This document shows positions 43,642 through 52,397 of a DNA stretch of 64,000 nt, in pieces. Numbering within the stretch: position 1 is the first letter of the stretch; every line of letters starts with the position of its first letter. This stretch comes from Neobacillus sp. Marseille-Q6967 (lineage in GTDB: Bacteria; Bacillota; Bacilli; Bacillales; Cytobacillaceae): contig NZ_OX267715.1 in assembly GCF_946151075.1 (NCBI RefSeq), positions 1,527,881-1,591,880 on the forward strand, written 5' to 3'. Below the pieces are notes generated by a model that saw only the letters and a program-made list of their open reading frames with translations, ran no database searches and was not told the origin of the DNA. A program made the translations under genes and the position numbers.

Positions 43642-45015
43642 CTAAATTCTTAATTGTGCTCTTTTTTTATAAAAATCGCATAAGGCTGCTTGTTCATATG
43701 AATACGCAGTCAAAATCAAAAGATCTTCCCTGTGATGGTTCGCGATCAATTGCAATCCAATTGGAACGGATTCATCTGATAGACCGCAAGGCATCGAAAT
43801 GGCAGGATGACCGGTAATATTAAATAGACTGGTGAAACGAATCAGACATTCATCAATTGATTCTTTCTCACCTTCTAATGTTAATTCTTTTACATTTATA
43901 TCCGTCGGCGTAACAGGTACTGTTGGTGTTACAAGAACATCAATATGATCAAATAAATTAGTAATATCTTTCGTTATTTGAGTTCGCTTATTTAAACCTT
44001 CGATGTAAGAATGAGCAGATATGGATTTACTTCTTTCAAAAGTTTTTCTAGCTCCTATACTATATTGATGTAATGAAGTCCGAATTAAATCTTTATGAAA
44101 ATAACCTACTTCACTAGTAGCTAAAATATGAGCTATTTTTCGAGGATCTTCACTAATTGGAATAGAAACTTCTATGAGAATTGCACCTAAGTTTTCTAAA
44201 ACTCTTAATGCTTCTTGGTAAAAAGAAGTGACATTAACATCCATTCGTTCATTAAAGAAATTTTTAGGAACCCCAATCCTTATACCTTTTATATCAGTAT
44301 TACAACTTTTACTAAAGGGTTTCTTAGTAATAGCCTCCATAATCAAAGCTAAATCTTCCACATTTTGCGCGATTGGACCTACATGATCAAGCGAATTAGA
44401 TAAAGGCATAACTCCTTGAATATCAATTAAGTTATAGGTTGGTTTTAATCCCACAACACCGCAGCAAGCAGACGGAACACGAATCGAGCCGGCCGTATCT
44501 GTTCCAATTGAGCCTAAGCAGAGATTAGCGGCAACCGCAACTGCTGAACCACCACTTGAACCTCCAGCTGTCACACTTGGATTCCATGGATTCCTTATAT
44601 CGCCATAAAAGGGATTGTTGGAAGTAATCCCAAAGGCAAATTCATACATATTTGTTTTTCCGATATTTACAGCACCTTCAGCTTCCAGTACCTTCACAAC
44701 TGGTGCATTGGTTTCTGGCATTCGATCTTTATGAATAGGAGATCCACTTGTGGTCTCGATTCCTTTTGTATCAATGTTATCCTTGTAGGAGATAGGGATT
44801 CCTTCAAGAATACCAAATTCTCCACCTTTCATTATTTTCCTTTCGGATATACCAGCTTGATAGAGTGCAAATTCCTCATTAATCGTTATAAAAGCATTAA
44901 GTTTTATATTGAAGTCTTTTGTTTGTTTTACGTATTCCTTTACAATCTCTACGGGTGAATATTCTTTATCCTTATAACCATTGATGATTTCTTTAATTGA
45001 CTTGTTTATTATCAT
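43642..45015 (-). CDS. amidase signature enzyme (cytosolic)
   Basis: 457 residues from the ATG at 45015 (AGGGGG seven bases upstream). The Ser-cisSer-Lys triad is visible: Lys in GIPISYKDNIDTKG, Ser pair in TAGGSSGGSAVAVAA and GTDTAGSIRVPSA. Family members hydrolyse amides (GatA, AtzF-like and others). No signal peptide. It is not preceded by gatC or gatB, so it is not the tRNA amidotransferase. It lies upstream of the operator region on the same strand and could supply or process the pathway substrate. Confidence 0.86.
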   Translation of the reverse strand: MIINKSIKEIINGYKDKEYSPVEIVKEYVKQTKDFNIKLNAFITINEEFALYQAGISERKIMKGGEFGILEGIPISYKDNIDTKGIETTSGSPIHKDRMPETNAPVVKVLEAEGAVNIGKTNMYEFAFGITSNNPFYGDIRNPWNPSVTAGGSSGGSAVAVAANLCLGSIGTDTAGSIRVPSACCGVVGLKPTYNLIDIQGVMPLSNSLDHVGPIAQNVEDLALIMEAITKKPFSKSCNTDIKGIRIGVPKNFFNERMDVNVTSFYQEALRVLENLGAILIEVSIPISEDPRKIAHILATSEVGYFHKDLIRTSLHQYSIGARKTFERSKSISAHSYIEGLNKRTQITKDITNLFDHIDVLVTPTVPVTPTDINVKELTLEGEKESIDECLIRFTSLFNITGHPAISMPCGLSDESVPIGLQLIANHHREDLLILTAYSYEQAALCDFYKKRAQLRI

Positions 45016-45349
45016 CCCTTGTCCCCCTAAACTAAATATAAACTCTTCATTTTTGGTCATTCAAAAACAGACATTGCCTATTCCTTTCTTTTTGCAATTC
45101 ATTCCATACGTAAACATTATTCTACATTTGCCCAAAACTTCCTTCATTTTATGTTAAATTTAAACCTTTGGGAATTTCTGTACATTTTGTATTAGAAACA
45201 TAGAATAATTGTTGCAAAATTTCTTTAAAGCCAAACTAAATCTTCTAAACCCTTATATTAGTTAAATTTCTAAAAATTTGTAAAAAAAGTGCGTAAGGTA
45301 ATCTTCCAATTTTGTAGATGGGTTTTACTTAAAGAAGTATAGTTTTAAC

Positions 45350-45373
45350 TGTTCGAATGTTCGTTATAGAACA
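45350..45373. promoter_or_regulatory. possible operator upstream of the secreted amidase
   Basis: Direct repeat TGTTCGAA/TGTTCGTT (45350, 45358), the second forming TGTTC-N6-GAACA with 45369-45373. It lies in the divergent spacer of the two amidase genes, about 45 bases before the rightward start. Not a canonical LexA box because the halves are wrongly oriented. Confidence 0.3.
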
Positions 45374-45417
45374 CGGATATGACAGTACATAAAGAAAAGT
45401 GGGGAGATGGGGAAAGA

Positions 45418-46989
45418 ATGCAATTGTCCATGAAAAAGAAAATGTTAAAGGTAACAAATGTTTTAGCAACACTCAGTTTGGCAGGAACATTAGCTTTTAC
45501 TTCCAGTTCATCTGCTGAAGCGAAGTCAACTAAAAAGCCATTCAACATTGAAGAAGCCACTATTTCAGACATGCAAAAGGCACTTCAGACAGGAGAAATT
45601 ACTTCAGTTGAATTGACACAAATGTATATCGATCGAATTAATAAGTATGATAAAAATGGGGTTAAATTGAACTCTGTGCTGGAAATTAACCCAGATGCAT
45701 TAGATATTGCAGAAGAGTTAGATGAAAATAGAAAAGGCAAAGGAAATGCAGGTCCGCTGTACGGAATACCAATTATCGTAAAAGATAACATTGATACAGC
45801 TGATAATATGCATACAAGTGCTGGATCTATCGCTTTAGCAAATAATATTGCCAAACAAGATTCATTTGTTGCAAAGAAGTTACGTGAAGCGGGTGCCATT
45901 ATTATTGGTAAAGCAAATATGACAGAATGGGCAAACTATATGACAAATGGAATGCCTGGCGGCTATAGCTCTAGAGGCGGACAAGTGTTAAACCCATATG
46001 GACGAGGTGTTCTTGGTACGGGCGGTTCGAGTGCCGGCACTGGTTCAGCAATTGGAGCAAACTTGGCTGCTGCGGGCATTGGAACTGAAACATCAGGTTC
46101 TATTCTTAGCCCATCCTATCGGCAATCACTTGTTGGAATTAAACCGACTGTAGGTTTAATTAGCCGCTCAGGGATCATCCCCATTGCTCACAGCCAGGAT
46201 ACAGCTGGTCCTATGACTCGTACAGTCACAGATTCTGCTATTCTACTAGGTGCATTAACAGGAGTAGATGAAAAAGATCCAGTAACAAAAACAAGTATTG
46301 GACAGGTTCCAAAAGATTATACAAAATTCCTTAAAAAAGATGGTTTAAAAGGTGCAAGAATCGGGATTGATAAAAACTATTTAAGAAATGTGAGTCCAGA
46401 AGAATTAGTGGTATTTAACGAAGCTGTTGAGGATATGAAGAAACAAGGTGCCATCATCATCGACACTGCTGAAATACCTTCCAGAGTAGAGTTAAACCAA
46501 CATAATTCTATTGTTCTAAGTCACGAGTTTAAAGGTGATTTAAATGCATATTTAGAAAGCTTATCAGATGAAGTACCTGTTCATTCATTAGAAGAGTTGA
46601 TTGCATTTAATAGCGCTCATGAAGAGCAAGCATTAGCCTATGGACAAGCAAGATTAATAGAAGCCCAAGGAAGAACAGGTGATCTAAACGATCCAGAATA
46701 CCTTGAAGATCGTAGAATTGACCTAGAACTTTCGCGTACGAAGGGTATCGATGCAGTGATGGCGCAATATGATTTAGATGCTTTATTATTTGCTAACTCA
46801 ACAGGTGCTGGTATTGCTGCAAAAGCTGGTTACCCATCTGTTACGGTTCCAGCTGGTTATGCTGAAGGAACAGGTCAGCCAGTCGGTGTAACCTTTACAG
46901 GTAAAGCTTTCAGTGAGCCAGAATTAATTAAATTAGCTTACTCTTATGAGCAAGCAACGAAAAAACGTGTAGCACCAGTATTAGAGTAA
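45418..46989 (+). CDS. secreted amidase signature enzyme
   Basis: 523 residues from the ATG at 45418 (GGGGAAAG upstream); the frame extends to 45379 but that part has no signal. A signal peptide covers about 1-35 (KVTNVLATLSLAGTLAF, then SSSAEA cut). The catalytic triad: Lys in IPIIVKDNIDTADN, Ser pair in GTGGSSAGTGSAIGANL and GTETSGSILSPSY. It acts outside the cell or in the wall, probably on an amide substrate. It is divergent from the cytosolic amidase, and the two share a family but are not close copies. Confidence 0.85.
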   Translation: MQLSMKKKMLKVTNVLATLSLAGTLAFTSSSSAEAKSTKKPFNIEEATISDMQKALQTGEITSVELTQMYIDRINKYDKNGVKLNSVLEINPDALDIAEELDENRKGKGNAGPLYGIPIIVKDNIDTADNMHTSAGSIALANNIAKQDSFVAKKLREAGAIIIGKANMTEWANYMTNGMPGGYSSRGGQVLNPYGRGVLGTGGSSAGTGSAIGANLAAAGIGTETSGSILSPSYRQSLVGIKPTVGLISRSGIIPIAHSQDTAGPMTRTVTDSAILLGALTGVDEKDPVTKTSIGQVPKDYTKFLKKDGLKGARIGIDKNYLRNVSPEELVVFNEAVEDMKKQGAIIIDTAEIPSRVELNQHNSIVLSHEFKGDLNAYLESLSDEVPVHSLEELIAFNSAHEEQALAYGQARLIEAQGRTGDLNDPEYLEDRRIDLELSRTKGIDAVMAQYDLDALLFANSTGAGIAAKAGYPSVTVPAGYAEGTGQPVGVTFTGKAFSEPELIKLAYSYEQATKKRVAPVLE

Positions 46990-46995
46990 ATAAGG

Positions 46996-47036
46996 TTTAG
47001 AGAGTCTGATTTTTTTAGACTCTCTTTTTTCATTTT
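46996..47036 (+). terminator. Rho-independent terminator
   Basis: AGAGAGTCT pairs with AGACTCTCT, then TTTTTT. It lies directly after the secreted amidase. Confidence 0.85.
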
Positions 47037-47190
47037 GGCATCCACCAAAGCTCTCTACGTTTTTTATGAGCCTCCCTCTTAGTAATATTAGCGGCTGAAA
47101 CTTTGGATTTGGTAATAAATTTAGATAAATTAACTTTTTCAAACCCCGTTTTCTTCTGTTTTCTTTCTCCTACAATTGAATCCAGATACT
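47037..47190 (-). pseudogene. unassigned C-terminal fragment
   Basis: The left strand reads SIVGERKQKKTGFEKVNLSK, FITKSKVSAANITKREAHKK and RRELWWMPK, then a stop. Lysine-rich, protein-like, no start of its own: upstream it runs backwards through the helicase fragment. Family unknown. Confidence 0.3.
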
Positions 47191-47191
47191 T

Positions 47192-47390
47192 TTGATCCGA
47201 GGGGTTGCAGGCAGCGGCAAAACAATTATTTTGGCGAGTCGGGCGAAAATGCTCTCCAAGCAAAATCCCGAATGGATGATCCTTATTCTTTGGTTATAAT
47301 ATCTCACTGGCCAATGCGATTCAACAAATGATCCAACCGCAATCAGCCATGCTGAGGTGGAGGGATTAGTAGAGGCGAGGCTGAAGGAAC
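47192..47390 (+). pseudogene. mosaic of helicase and 130-aa-gene fragments
   Basis: 47192-47336 is about 95% identical to the coding strand of the NERD helicase gene around its Walker A (LIRGVAGSGKTIILASRAKM). 47337-47390 equals 58598-58651 of the 130-residue gene with one change (SHAEVE...VEARLKE). The fragments are joined head-to-tail here, although their parents are divergent neighbours, so a rearrangement made the mosaic. Frameshifts and stops make it non-coding. Confidence 0.8.
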
Positions 47391-47397
47391 CATCATT

Positions 47398-48004
47398 TAC
47401 GTGCCAATCCCCCACGTATATGATCCGTTTTTTCTTTTTATGTGCCAAAAATCTTTTTTTATCTGCCATCTCCTTTCCCCCACCAAAACCAAACAAAAGA
47501 AGCCAGGCAGCATACCTGCTTAGGTGCATATTTTCCATTTTCTAGGCAACAAACAACTCCCACCAGGTCTTGGGTTTTGTCCTTTTACAGGACTCCTCGC
47601 CCCTTATGCACCACTTTCATCATATACGTGCCAATCCGCCACGTATATGTGCCATTTTTTCTTTTTATGTGCCATCTAAGTTCCCCGCAAAAAAATAACT
47701 ACAAAAAGCCAGACCATACGCCTAGCTTAGGAACCCTTTTCCATTTTCTAAGTAGCACACATCTCCCAGCCGACCCTCATTTTGTCCTTTTTTCAGGACT
47801 CCTCGCTCCTTATGCACCACTTTCATCATTTACGTGCCAATCCGCCACATATATGTGCCATTTTTTCTTTTTATGTGCCATCTAAATTCCCCGTCCCCCA
47901 AAAAACTACAAAAAGCCAGACACACGCCTGGCTTAAAAAGCATTTTCCATTTTCTAAGTGGAACACGACTCCCAATGTCCACTTTCATCATTTTGTGCAA
48001 ATCC
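47398..48004. repeat. tandem array of ~205-227-bp structured units
   Basis: Unit starts TACGTGCCAATCC at 47398, 47625 and 47831; a decayed fourth start follows at about 47992. Shared blocks: ATGTGCCA around TTTTTTCTTTTT, an AAGCCAG...CTGGCTT-type stem with TTTTTGTAG on the left strand, CCATTTTCTAAGT, and in units 1-2 a GTCCT/AGGAC hairpin followed by CCTTATGCACCACTTTCATC. Stem bases change but still pair (CTAG against CTGG in unit 2 by wobble). On the left strand each unit looks like an RNA ending in a terminator. No open frame is conserved. Confidence 0.7.
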
Positions 48005-48258
48005 AACACATTCACTTAAACATTAGAGAGTTCTTATCCTTATCGAGCTGGAGAAACTGCGCAGGTATGGCCAGTAATCCACAGGATTTTCTGTATATCA
48101 TTTGCTTGTTGAGAAGAAAGAAGAATCAATGCCCTCGCCATTATAGGTTAAAATCTACCCGCTGCACGAACGATTACAAGGGTTTTCGCATAGTTCGTTT
48201 TTCCTTCTATAGTTTTTACGTTTCCATTTTTTATTTCTAAATAGAATTACCATCCTGT
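48005..48258. other. spacer, nothing recognised
   Basis: A region of mixed composition between the array and the oxidase gene. Short frames cross it, none with a start signal or family pattern. Confidence 0.4.
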
Positions 48259-49395
48259 TTATTCTAAGGAGGCGGCTGTAAGATGCCTAGAAAGTTTTAA
48301 GTGTTGAATTGGTAACTCTGTTTTTCCTTTTATAAGGATATCTAATCCGACCTTCCCCATTACAGGAGCCATCTTGAAGCCGTGACCAGAATAGCCTCCC
48401 ATAATATAAACATTGTCAAGATGAGGAGCCTGGCCGATAATGGCGTGTTCATCCTCCATATATCCGTCCATATAAACACCTAATCTAGTTGGATTCGGAA
48501 GAATACCAGGCATGGATTCTTTAACAAAGGAATTTATGATTTCGAGTTCTTCTGGTGCAACATCCCGATTTAACCGGTCAGGATCAGCGGCCTCGTTATA
48601 GTATCCAACCCGCGAAATTTTTACCATACTGCCATCCAAAACGGGGATGCCAAAATAATCATGTTCTTTTCCAAGACGCGCAAAGATAGGGAACCGTTCA
48701 ACAGTGTACAAACTTATATCTTTTGCCGGATACCATGTCATAACGATTCTTTTCACTGAAAATTGATCATTCAGCTGCGGTAAAAATCTTTTTGTCCATG
48801 GACCGGCAGTTACAAAGACTTTTTCAAACTTGAAATCTCTTCCGTTTGCCCTAACAATGACCCCCGCACCGCTGTTATGGATACTTTCAACGCGTGTATA
48901 AGGGAAAATCTCAGCCCCATTCTCCTTAGCCGCTTCTACTGCTGCCACTACCGCTACTTCCGGCCTGATAAAGCCTGCTTTCTTATCTAATACGGCTATC
49001 TCACTCGGTGATAACCGATGCTGGGGATACCGATGCATAACAGTGTCAGCACTTAATACCTCATGCTCCAGTTGAAAGTCTTTTACACTTTTCATGACGT
49101 TTCCTAATAACGACTCTTCCCCAATCATTAATCCGCCATTAATCGTAAGCAAATTTGATTTTGTATCCTCTTCAAGCTCTCTCCATAATTTATAAGATTC
49201 TTGTAATAACGGAACGTACTCCGGCCCTTCAAAGTAGGCAGTCCGGAAGATTCTCGATTCTCCGCCTGCTGCCGAGCGATCATGTCCAATACCAAATTGT
49301 TCAAAACCTATGGCAGAGACGCCAGCCTTAGCCAGCTGCCACATTAGCATGCTTCCCATCGTTCCTACTCCAATAACTCCAACTGACGCATCCAT
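48259..49395 (-). CDS. FAD-dependent N-methyl-amino-acid oxidase (MSOX/SolA family)
   Basis: 378 residues. N-terminal FAD fold VGVIGVGTMGSMLMWQLAKA; the family block RSAAGGESRIFRTAY follows, and MGGYSGHGFKMAPVMG near the C-terminus. Sarcosine and N-methyltryptophan oxidases remove an N-methyl group as formaldehyde with peroxide formation. Relatives bind FAD covalently through a Cys in VCMYT...DEHFIID; here that stretch is GVYMDGYMEDEHAIIG, with Tyr in place of Cys, so the flavin is probably not covalently held. RBS GGAGGG. It is the last gene of the TRAP operon. Confidence 0.84.
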   Translation of the reverse strand: MDASVGVIGVGTMGSMLMWQLAKAGVSAIGFEQFGIGHDRSAAGGESRIFRTAYFEGPEYVPLLQESYKLWRELEEDTKSNLLTINGGLMIGEESLLGNVMKSVKDFQLEHEVLSADTVMHRYPQHRLSPSEIAVLDKKAGFIRPEVAVVAAVEAAKENGAEIFPYTRVESIHNSGAGVIVRANGRDFKFEKVFVTAGPWTKRFLPQLNDQFSVKRIVMTWYPAKDISLYTVERFPIFARLGKEHDYFGIPVLDGSMVKISRVGYYNEAADPDRLNRDVAPEELEIINSFVKESMPGILPNPTRLGVYMDGYMEDEHAIIGQAPHLDNVYIMGGYSGHGFKMAPVMGKVGLDILIKGKTELPIQHLKLSRHLTAASLE

Positions 49396-49424
49396 CTTAA
49401 TCCCTCCTATTTTAAAAATTCACC

Positions 49425-50720
49425 CTACTTACCTAAAAGAAGATTAGGCAGATACAAGGCAACTTCTGGGAAAAACGTGGTGATCATCAGTGTTGGGATC
49501 CATGCGAAAATAATCATTAAAAACGTAGGTCCTAACATTTCTTTTACAGGTGTTTTTCCAATCCGTGAACCTAAATATAATAATGGTGCCGTCGGCGGCG
49601 TAATACAGCCCAGACCTAAGTTGACCCCTACGATGGCGGCAAAATGAATCGGATCCACTCCGATATTCATCGCAATTGGTAATAAAACGGGGGTGGATAG
49701 TAATACCGCACTAGCATCATCCATCAGCATCCCGATGATAATGAGAATTAAATTAATAATTAATAACAATAGAATCTTATTTTCTGTAATGGACAGTAAC
49801 AAGTCAGTCAATCTGGCAGGGACACCTTCCATAACAAAGATTCGGCTCAACATCATAATCGAAAACAACATGATCATTATGGTTCCTGTAGTGGTTGCTG
49901 TTTTCGTTAGTTCTTCCATGAAATTTTTAGAATTTAGTCTCTTATAAATCCAAAATCCAACAGGGATGGTATATACTACAGCAATACCTGCCGCCTCGGT
50001 TGGTGTCACATAACCGCCATAGATACCTCCGAGAATAATCACTGGCAGCATCAATCCAGGAACAGCAGACATGGTACTCTTTCTTAACCGGACCACAAAC
50101 TTTTCATCTGTATGATCACTTTTCGGAACGATTTTTGAACGATGAAAATAAACAATGTTGACGATGCTCAAAAAAATGGCAAGGATGATACCAGGAAAAA
50201 CGGTCGATAAAAAACTCGCTAATACTGATTGGTTTGACGCCCAGGCATATAAAATCATTAATCCGCTCGGAGGAATTAACAGGCCTAAAACTGATGCACT
50301 GGTGATTAAGGATGTCGTAAAGCCACGCGGGTATCCATTCTTCTCTAATCGCGGCATCAAAATCGAACCAATACTAGTTAAAGCAGCCGAACCACTTCCT
50401 GAAATCGCGCCAAATATTCCGCAGGAAACAATGGCTACGATCCCCAGTCCGCCCTTTGTCTTTCCGACAAATACATCGGCCAAGTCGACGATTTTATCAC
50501 CAATCCCGCCTCGGTCCATCAACCCTCCAGCCATAATAAACAGTGGGATCGCCAGCAGGACGACATTTCCGATTTGGCTAAATCCATACGGGACTAAGAA
50601 ACTGGAATCATATCCAAGGGTAAAGACAAGGTAGATGATGGTGGTGAAAAAGGCAAATGGTACGGCAACCCCTATCATCAGCATCACGATTAAAATAAGT
50701 AAGGCAATGACGATTTCCAT
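49425..50720 (-). CDS. TRAP transporter large permease (DctM-type)
   Basis: 431 residues with about twelve membrane helices. Typical phrases: VPFAFFTTIIYLVFTLGY, GAISGSGSAALTSIGSILMP, LITSASVLGLLIPPSG, VGVNLGLGCITPPTAPLLYL. It is the sodium-driven translocation subunit. Its ATG follows the DctQ stop by one base. Works with the DctQ and DctP subunits upstream. Confidence 0.9.
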   Translation of the reverse strand: MEIVIALLILIVMLMIGVAVPFAFFTTIIYLVFTLGYDSSFLVPYGFSQIGNVVLLAIPLFIMAGGLMDRGGIGDKIVDLADVFVGKTKGGLGIVAIVSCGIFGAISGSGSAALTSIGSILMPRLEKNGYPRGFTTSLITSASVLGLLIPPSGLMILYAWASNQSVLASFLSTVFPGIILAIFLSIVNIVYFHRSKIVPKSDHTDEKFVVRLRKSTMSAVPGLMLPVIILGGIYGGYVTPTEAAGIAVVYTIPVGFWIYKRLNSKNFMEELTKTATTTGTIMIMLFSIMMLSRIFVMEGVPARLTDLLLSITENKILLLLIINLILIIIGMLMDDASAVLLSTPVLLPIAMNIGVDPIHFAAIVGVNLGLGCITPPTAPLLYLGSRIGKTPVKEMLGPTFLMIIFAWIPTLMITTFFPEVALYLPNLLLGK

Positions 50721-50721
50721 T

Positions 50722-51222
50722 CTAGTTCACCCACTCTTTCTTCCACTCTCTCAATCTTGCAACGAGGTATACAAAGTTATACAGGACAATCAGGATAAAG
50801 GAAATCAAAACGGATGAATAAACAATATAGAGCGGGATCCCCCAAATCGCAGTCGCCCCTTTACTGCTTAAACTCCAAAAGAATTGATTCGAGCTCCACA
50901 CTAAAAAAAATACAGATGAGACAAATGTAATCAGTAAAGCTACCAAATTGACAATATAGCGTACTCGTTTATTTTTGATAAAATCATTCGACATATCAGC
51001 GGAAATATGGCTATTTTCATAGCTGGCATAGGAAGCGCCCATAAAGTAGAGCCAAAAGGCAGGCAGAAGCAGAAGTTCTTCTATCCCTTGGAGGTCCTCT
51101 TTAAACACATACCTCAATAAAACGATAACTGTTAAAATAACGACAATTCCGAGGCTGGAAAGGATCATCAGCCACTTCTGGATTTTCGTTAACCATCTCC
51201 AAAGTCCTGAAAGGAAAGCCAC
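50722..51222 (-). CDS. TRAP transporter small permease (DctQ-type)
   Basis: 166 residues from the GTG at 51222, which has GAGGTG six bases upstream; a GTG three codons further is less well placed. Four membrane helices with the family motif EELLLLPAFWLYFMGASYAS. It partners the large permease. Located 100 bases after the binding protein gene, separated from it by a terminator-like hairpin. Confidence 0.85.
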   Translation of the reverse strand: MAFLSGLWRWLTKIQKWLMILSSLGIVVILTVIVLLRYVFKEDLQGIEELLLLPAFWLYFMGASYASYENSHISADMSNDFIKNKRVRYIVNLVALLITFVSSVFFLVWSSNQFFWSLSSKGATAIWGIPLYIVYSSVLISFILIVLYNFVYLVARLREWKKEWVN

Positions 51223-51261
51223 GTTTACCACCTCTTACTGTTAGTTTAAGAGAAAACAAGA

Positions 51262-51306
51262 AAAAGGGCATTGATCTACAATCTTTCCAATGACAATGCC
51301 CTTCCT
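51262..51306 (-). terminator. intercistronic attenuator-like hairpin
   Basis: AAGGGCATTG pairs with CAATGCCCTT across a ~20-base loop, followed on the left strand by TTTTTCTTGTTTTC. It lies between the binding protein and membrane subunit genes and would lower expression of the latter. Confidence 0.65.
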
Positions 51307-51325
51307 TACAAAACAATCCGGAAAA

Positions 51326-52366
51326 TTATTGTTCAATTGACTCCTTTAACTTTTGAATGACTTCTTTTCCGTATTCCTTTTCAAGTTTCGGCCAAGTGGT
51401 GCTGCGGACAGTTTCTGCTAGTTTCGTAAGCTCTTCCTCGCTGAACTCCGATACTTTGATGCCCTCATCCGCCATTTTATCCCGGTACGTCTGTTCATTC
51501 TTTGCAGCGATGTCAAAGCTATCATTCATGGTATCTAGTGCGGCGTTCTGAATAATTTTTTGATCCTCTTCACTTAATTCCTTCCAAAGCTGTTCGCTCA
51601 TCAAGATGGAGCTCGCATCCATAAAATCATTCGTTTGGTAAAAATAATCGATGGCATCCCTAAATCCCTCGTAGTTGCTGGACGCACTCCCGCCAGTCCA
51701 GCCATCCGCCACACCTGTTTGCAGTGCTGTGTATAAATCTGCATAAGGAATTCCTGTTGTCCGAAATCCAAGATCCTCCATTGGCTGGTTAAACAAAAGC
51801 ATTTGCGGCACGCGAAGTGTTGTATCTTTATTCCCACCTGAATTAAAGATATCTTTGATCTCTTTTTTCGTTCCTATTCCGCCAAAGCCTTCCATATGAA
51901 ATCCTAACAGCTGAACACTTTGTTTATGATGTACATCTGTAAGTAGGTTAAAAAGATAATTATCAGACGAATAGACTTTCTTCGCTTCTTCATAATTGGA
52001 TACAAGGTAAGGAACATACGTGATACCCAACAGTTTATCCAGCTGGGTTGGAACACTGATCAAGGCCATATCAATCGTTCCTCTGCTGACTTCTTCATAA
52101 ACCGTTGAATAATCCCCTAGCTGGTTATTTGGAAACATCTGAATTTCAATACGGCCATCTGATTCCTTTTGAATCCGCTCCACCATTTTTTTCATCGCTT
52201 GTGATGCCGGGTGACTATCAGGAACATGTCCTGCGAATTTCAACTTATACGTTTTCTTCCCATTATCCCCGTTTTCACCTGTTGAGGTTTTGCCTGAGCC
52301 GCAGCCTGCCAGAATAAAAGATAAAATTAACGAGAAACATAGAATTATATAGTAACGTTTTTTCAT
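51326..52366 (-). CDS. TRAP transporter substrate-binding lipoprotein (DctP-type)
   Basis: 346 residues from the ATG at 52366; the longer frame to 52432 has no homologous N-terminus. Lipobox LILSFILAGC. The mature part has LKFAGHVPDSHPASQAMKKM, VEEVSRGTIDMALISVP and TTGIPYADLYTALQTGVADG, the last containing the ligand-binding loop of DctP proteins. No Arg-rich carboxylate motif can be singled out by eye. It captures the substrate outside the membrane. Confidence 0.88.
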   Translation of the reverse strand: MKKRYYIILCFSLILSFILAGCGSGKTSTGENGDNGKKTYKLKFAGHVPDSHPASQAMKKMVERIQKESDGRIEIQMFPNNQLGDYSTVYEEVSRGTIDMALISVPTQLDKLLGITYVPYLVSNYEEAKKVYSSDNYLFNLLTDVHHKQSVQLLGFHMEGFGGIGTKKEIKDIFNSGGNKDTTLRVPQMLLFNQPMEDLGFRTTGIPYADLYTALQTGVADGWTGGSASSNYEGFRDAIDYFYQTNDFMDASSILMSEQLWKELSEEDQKIIQNAALDTMNDSFDIAAKNEQTYRDKMADEGIKVSEFSEEELTKLAETVRSTTWPKLEKEYGKEVIQKLKESIEQ

Positions 52367-52397
52367 TCCAATTCCCCCACACATTTTTTTATTTTGG

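Noticed and set aside
43642..45015. Glutamyl-tRNA amidotransferase subunit A
   Set aside because: No gatC or gatB neighbours; the gene stands alone next to a catabolic operon.
45350..45373. LexA box
   Set aside because: TGTTCGAATGTTCG has direct rather than the required inverted GAAC/GTTC halves.
47398..48004. CRISPR-like array
   Set aside because: The repeated unit is ~200 bp with internal conservation across the whole unit, not short identical repeats with unique spacers, and no cas genes are near.
47442..48240. Open frames across the tandem array (147, 152 and 62 codons)
   Set aside because: They lack ribosome binding sites, the proteins have no family pattern, and frames are not conserved among the units.
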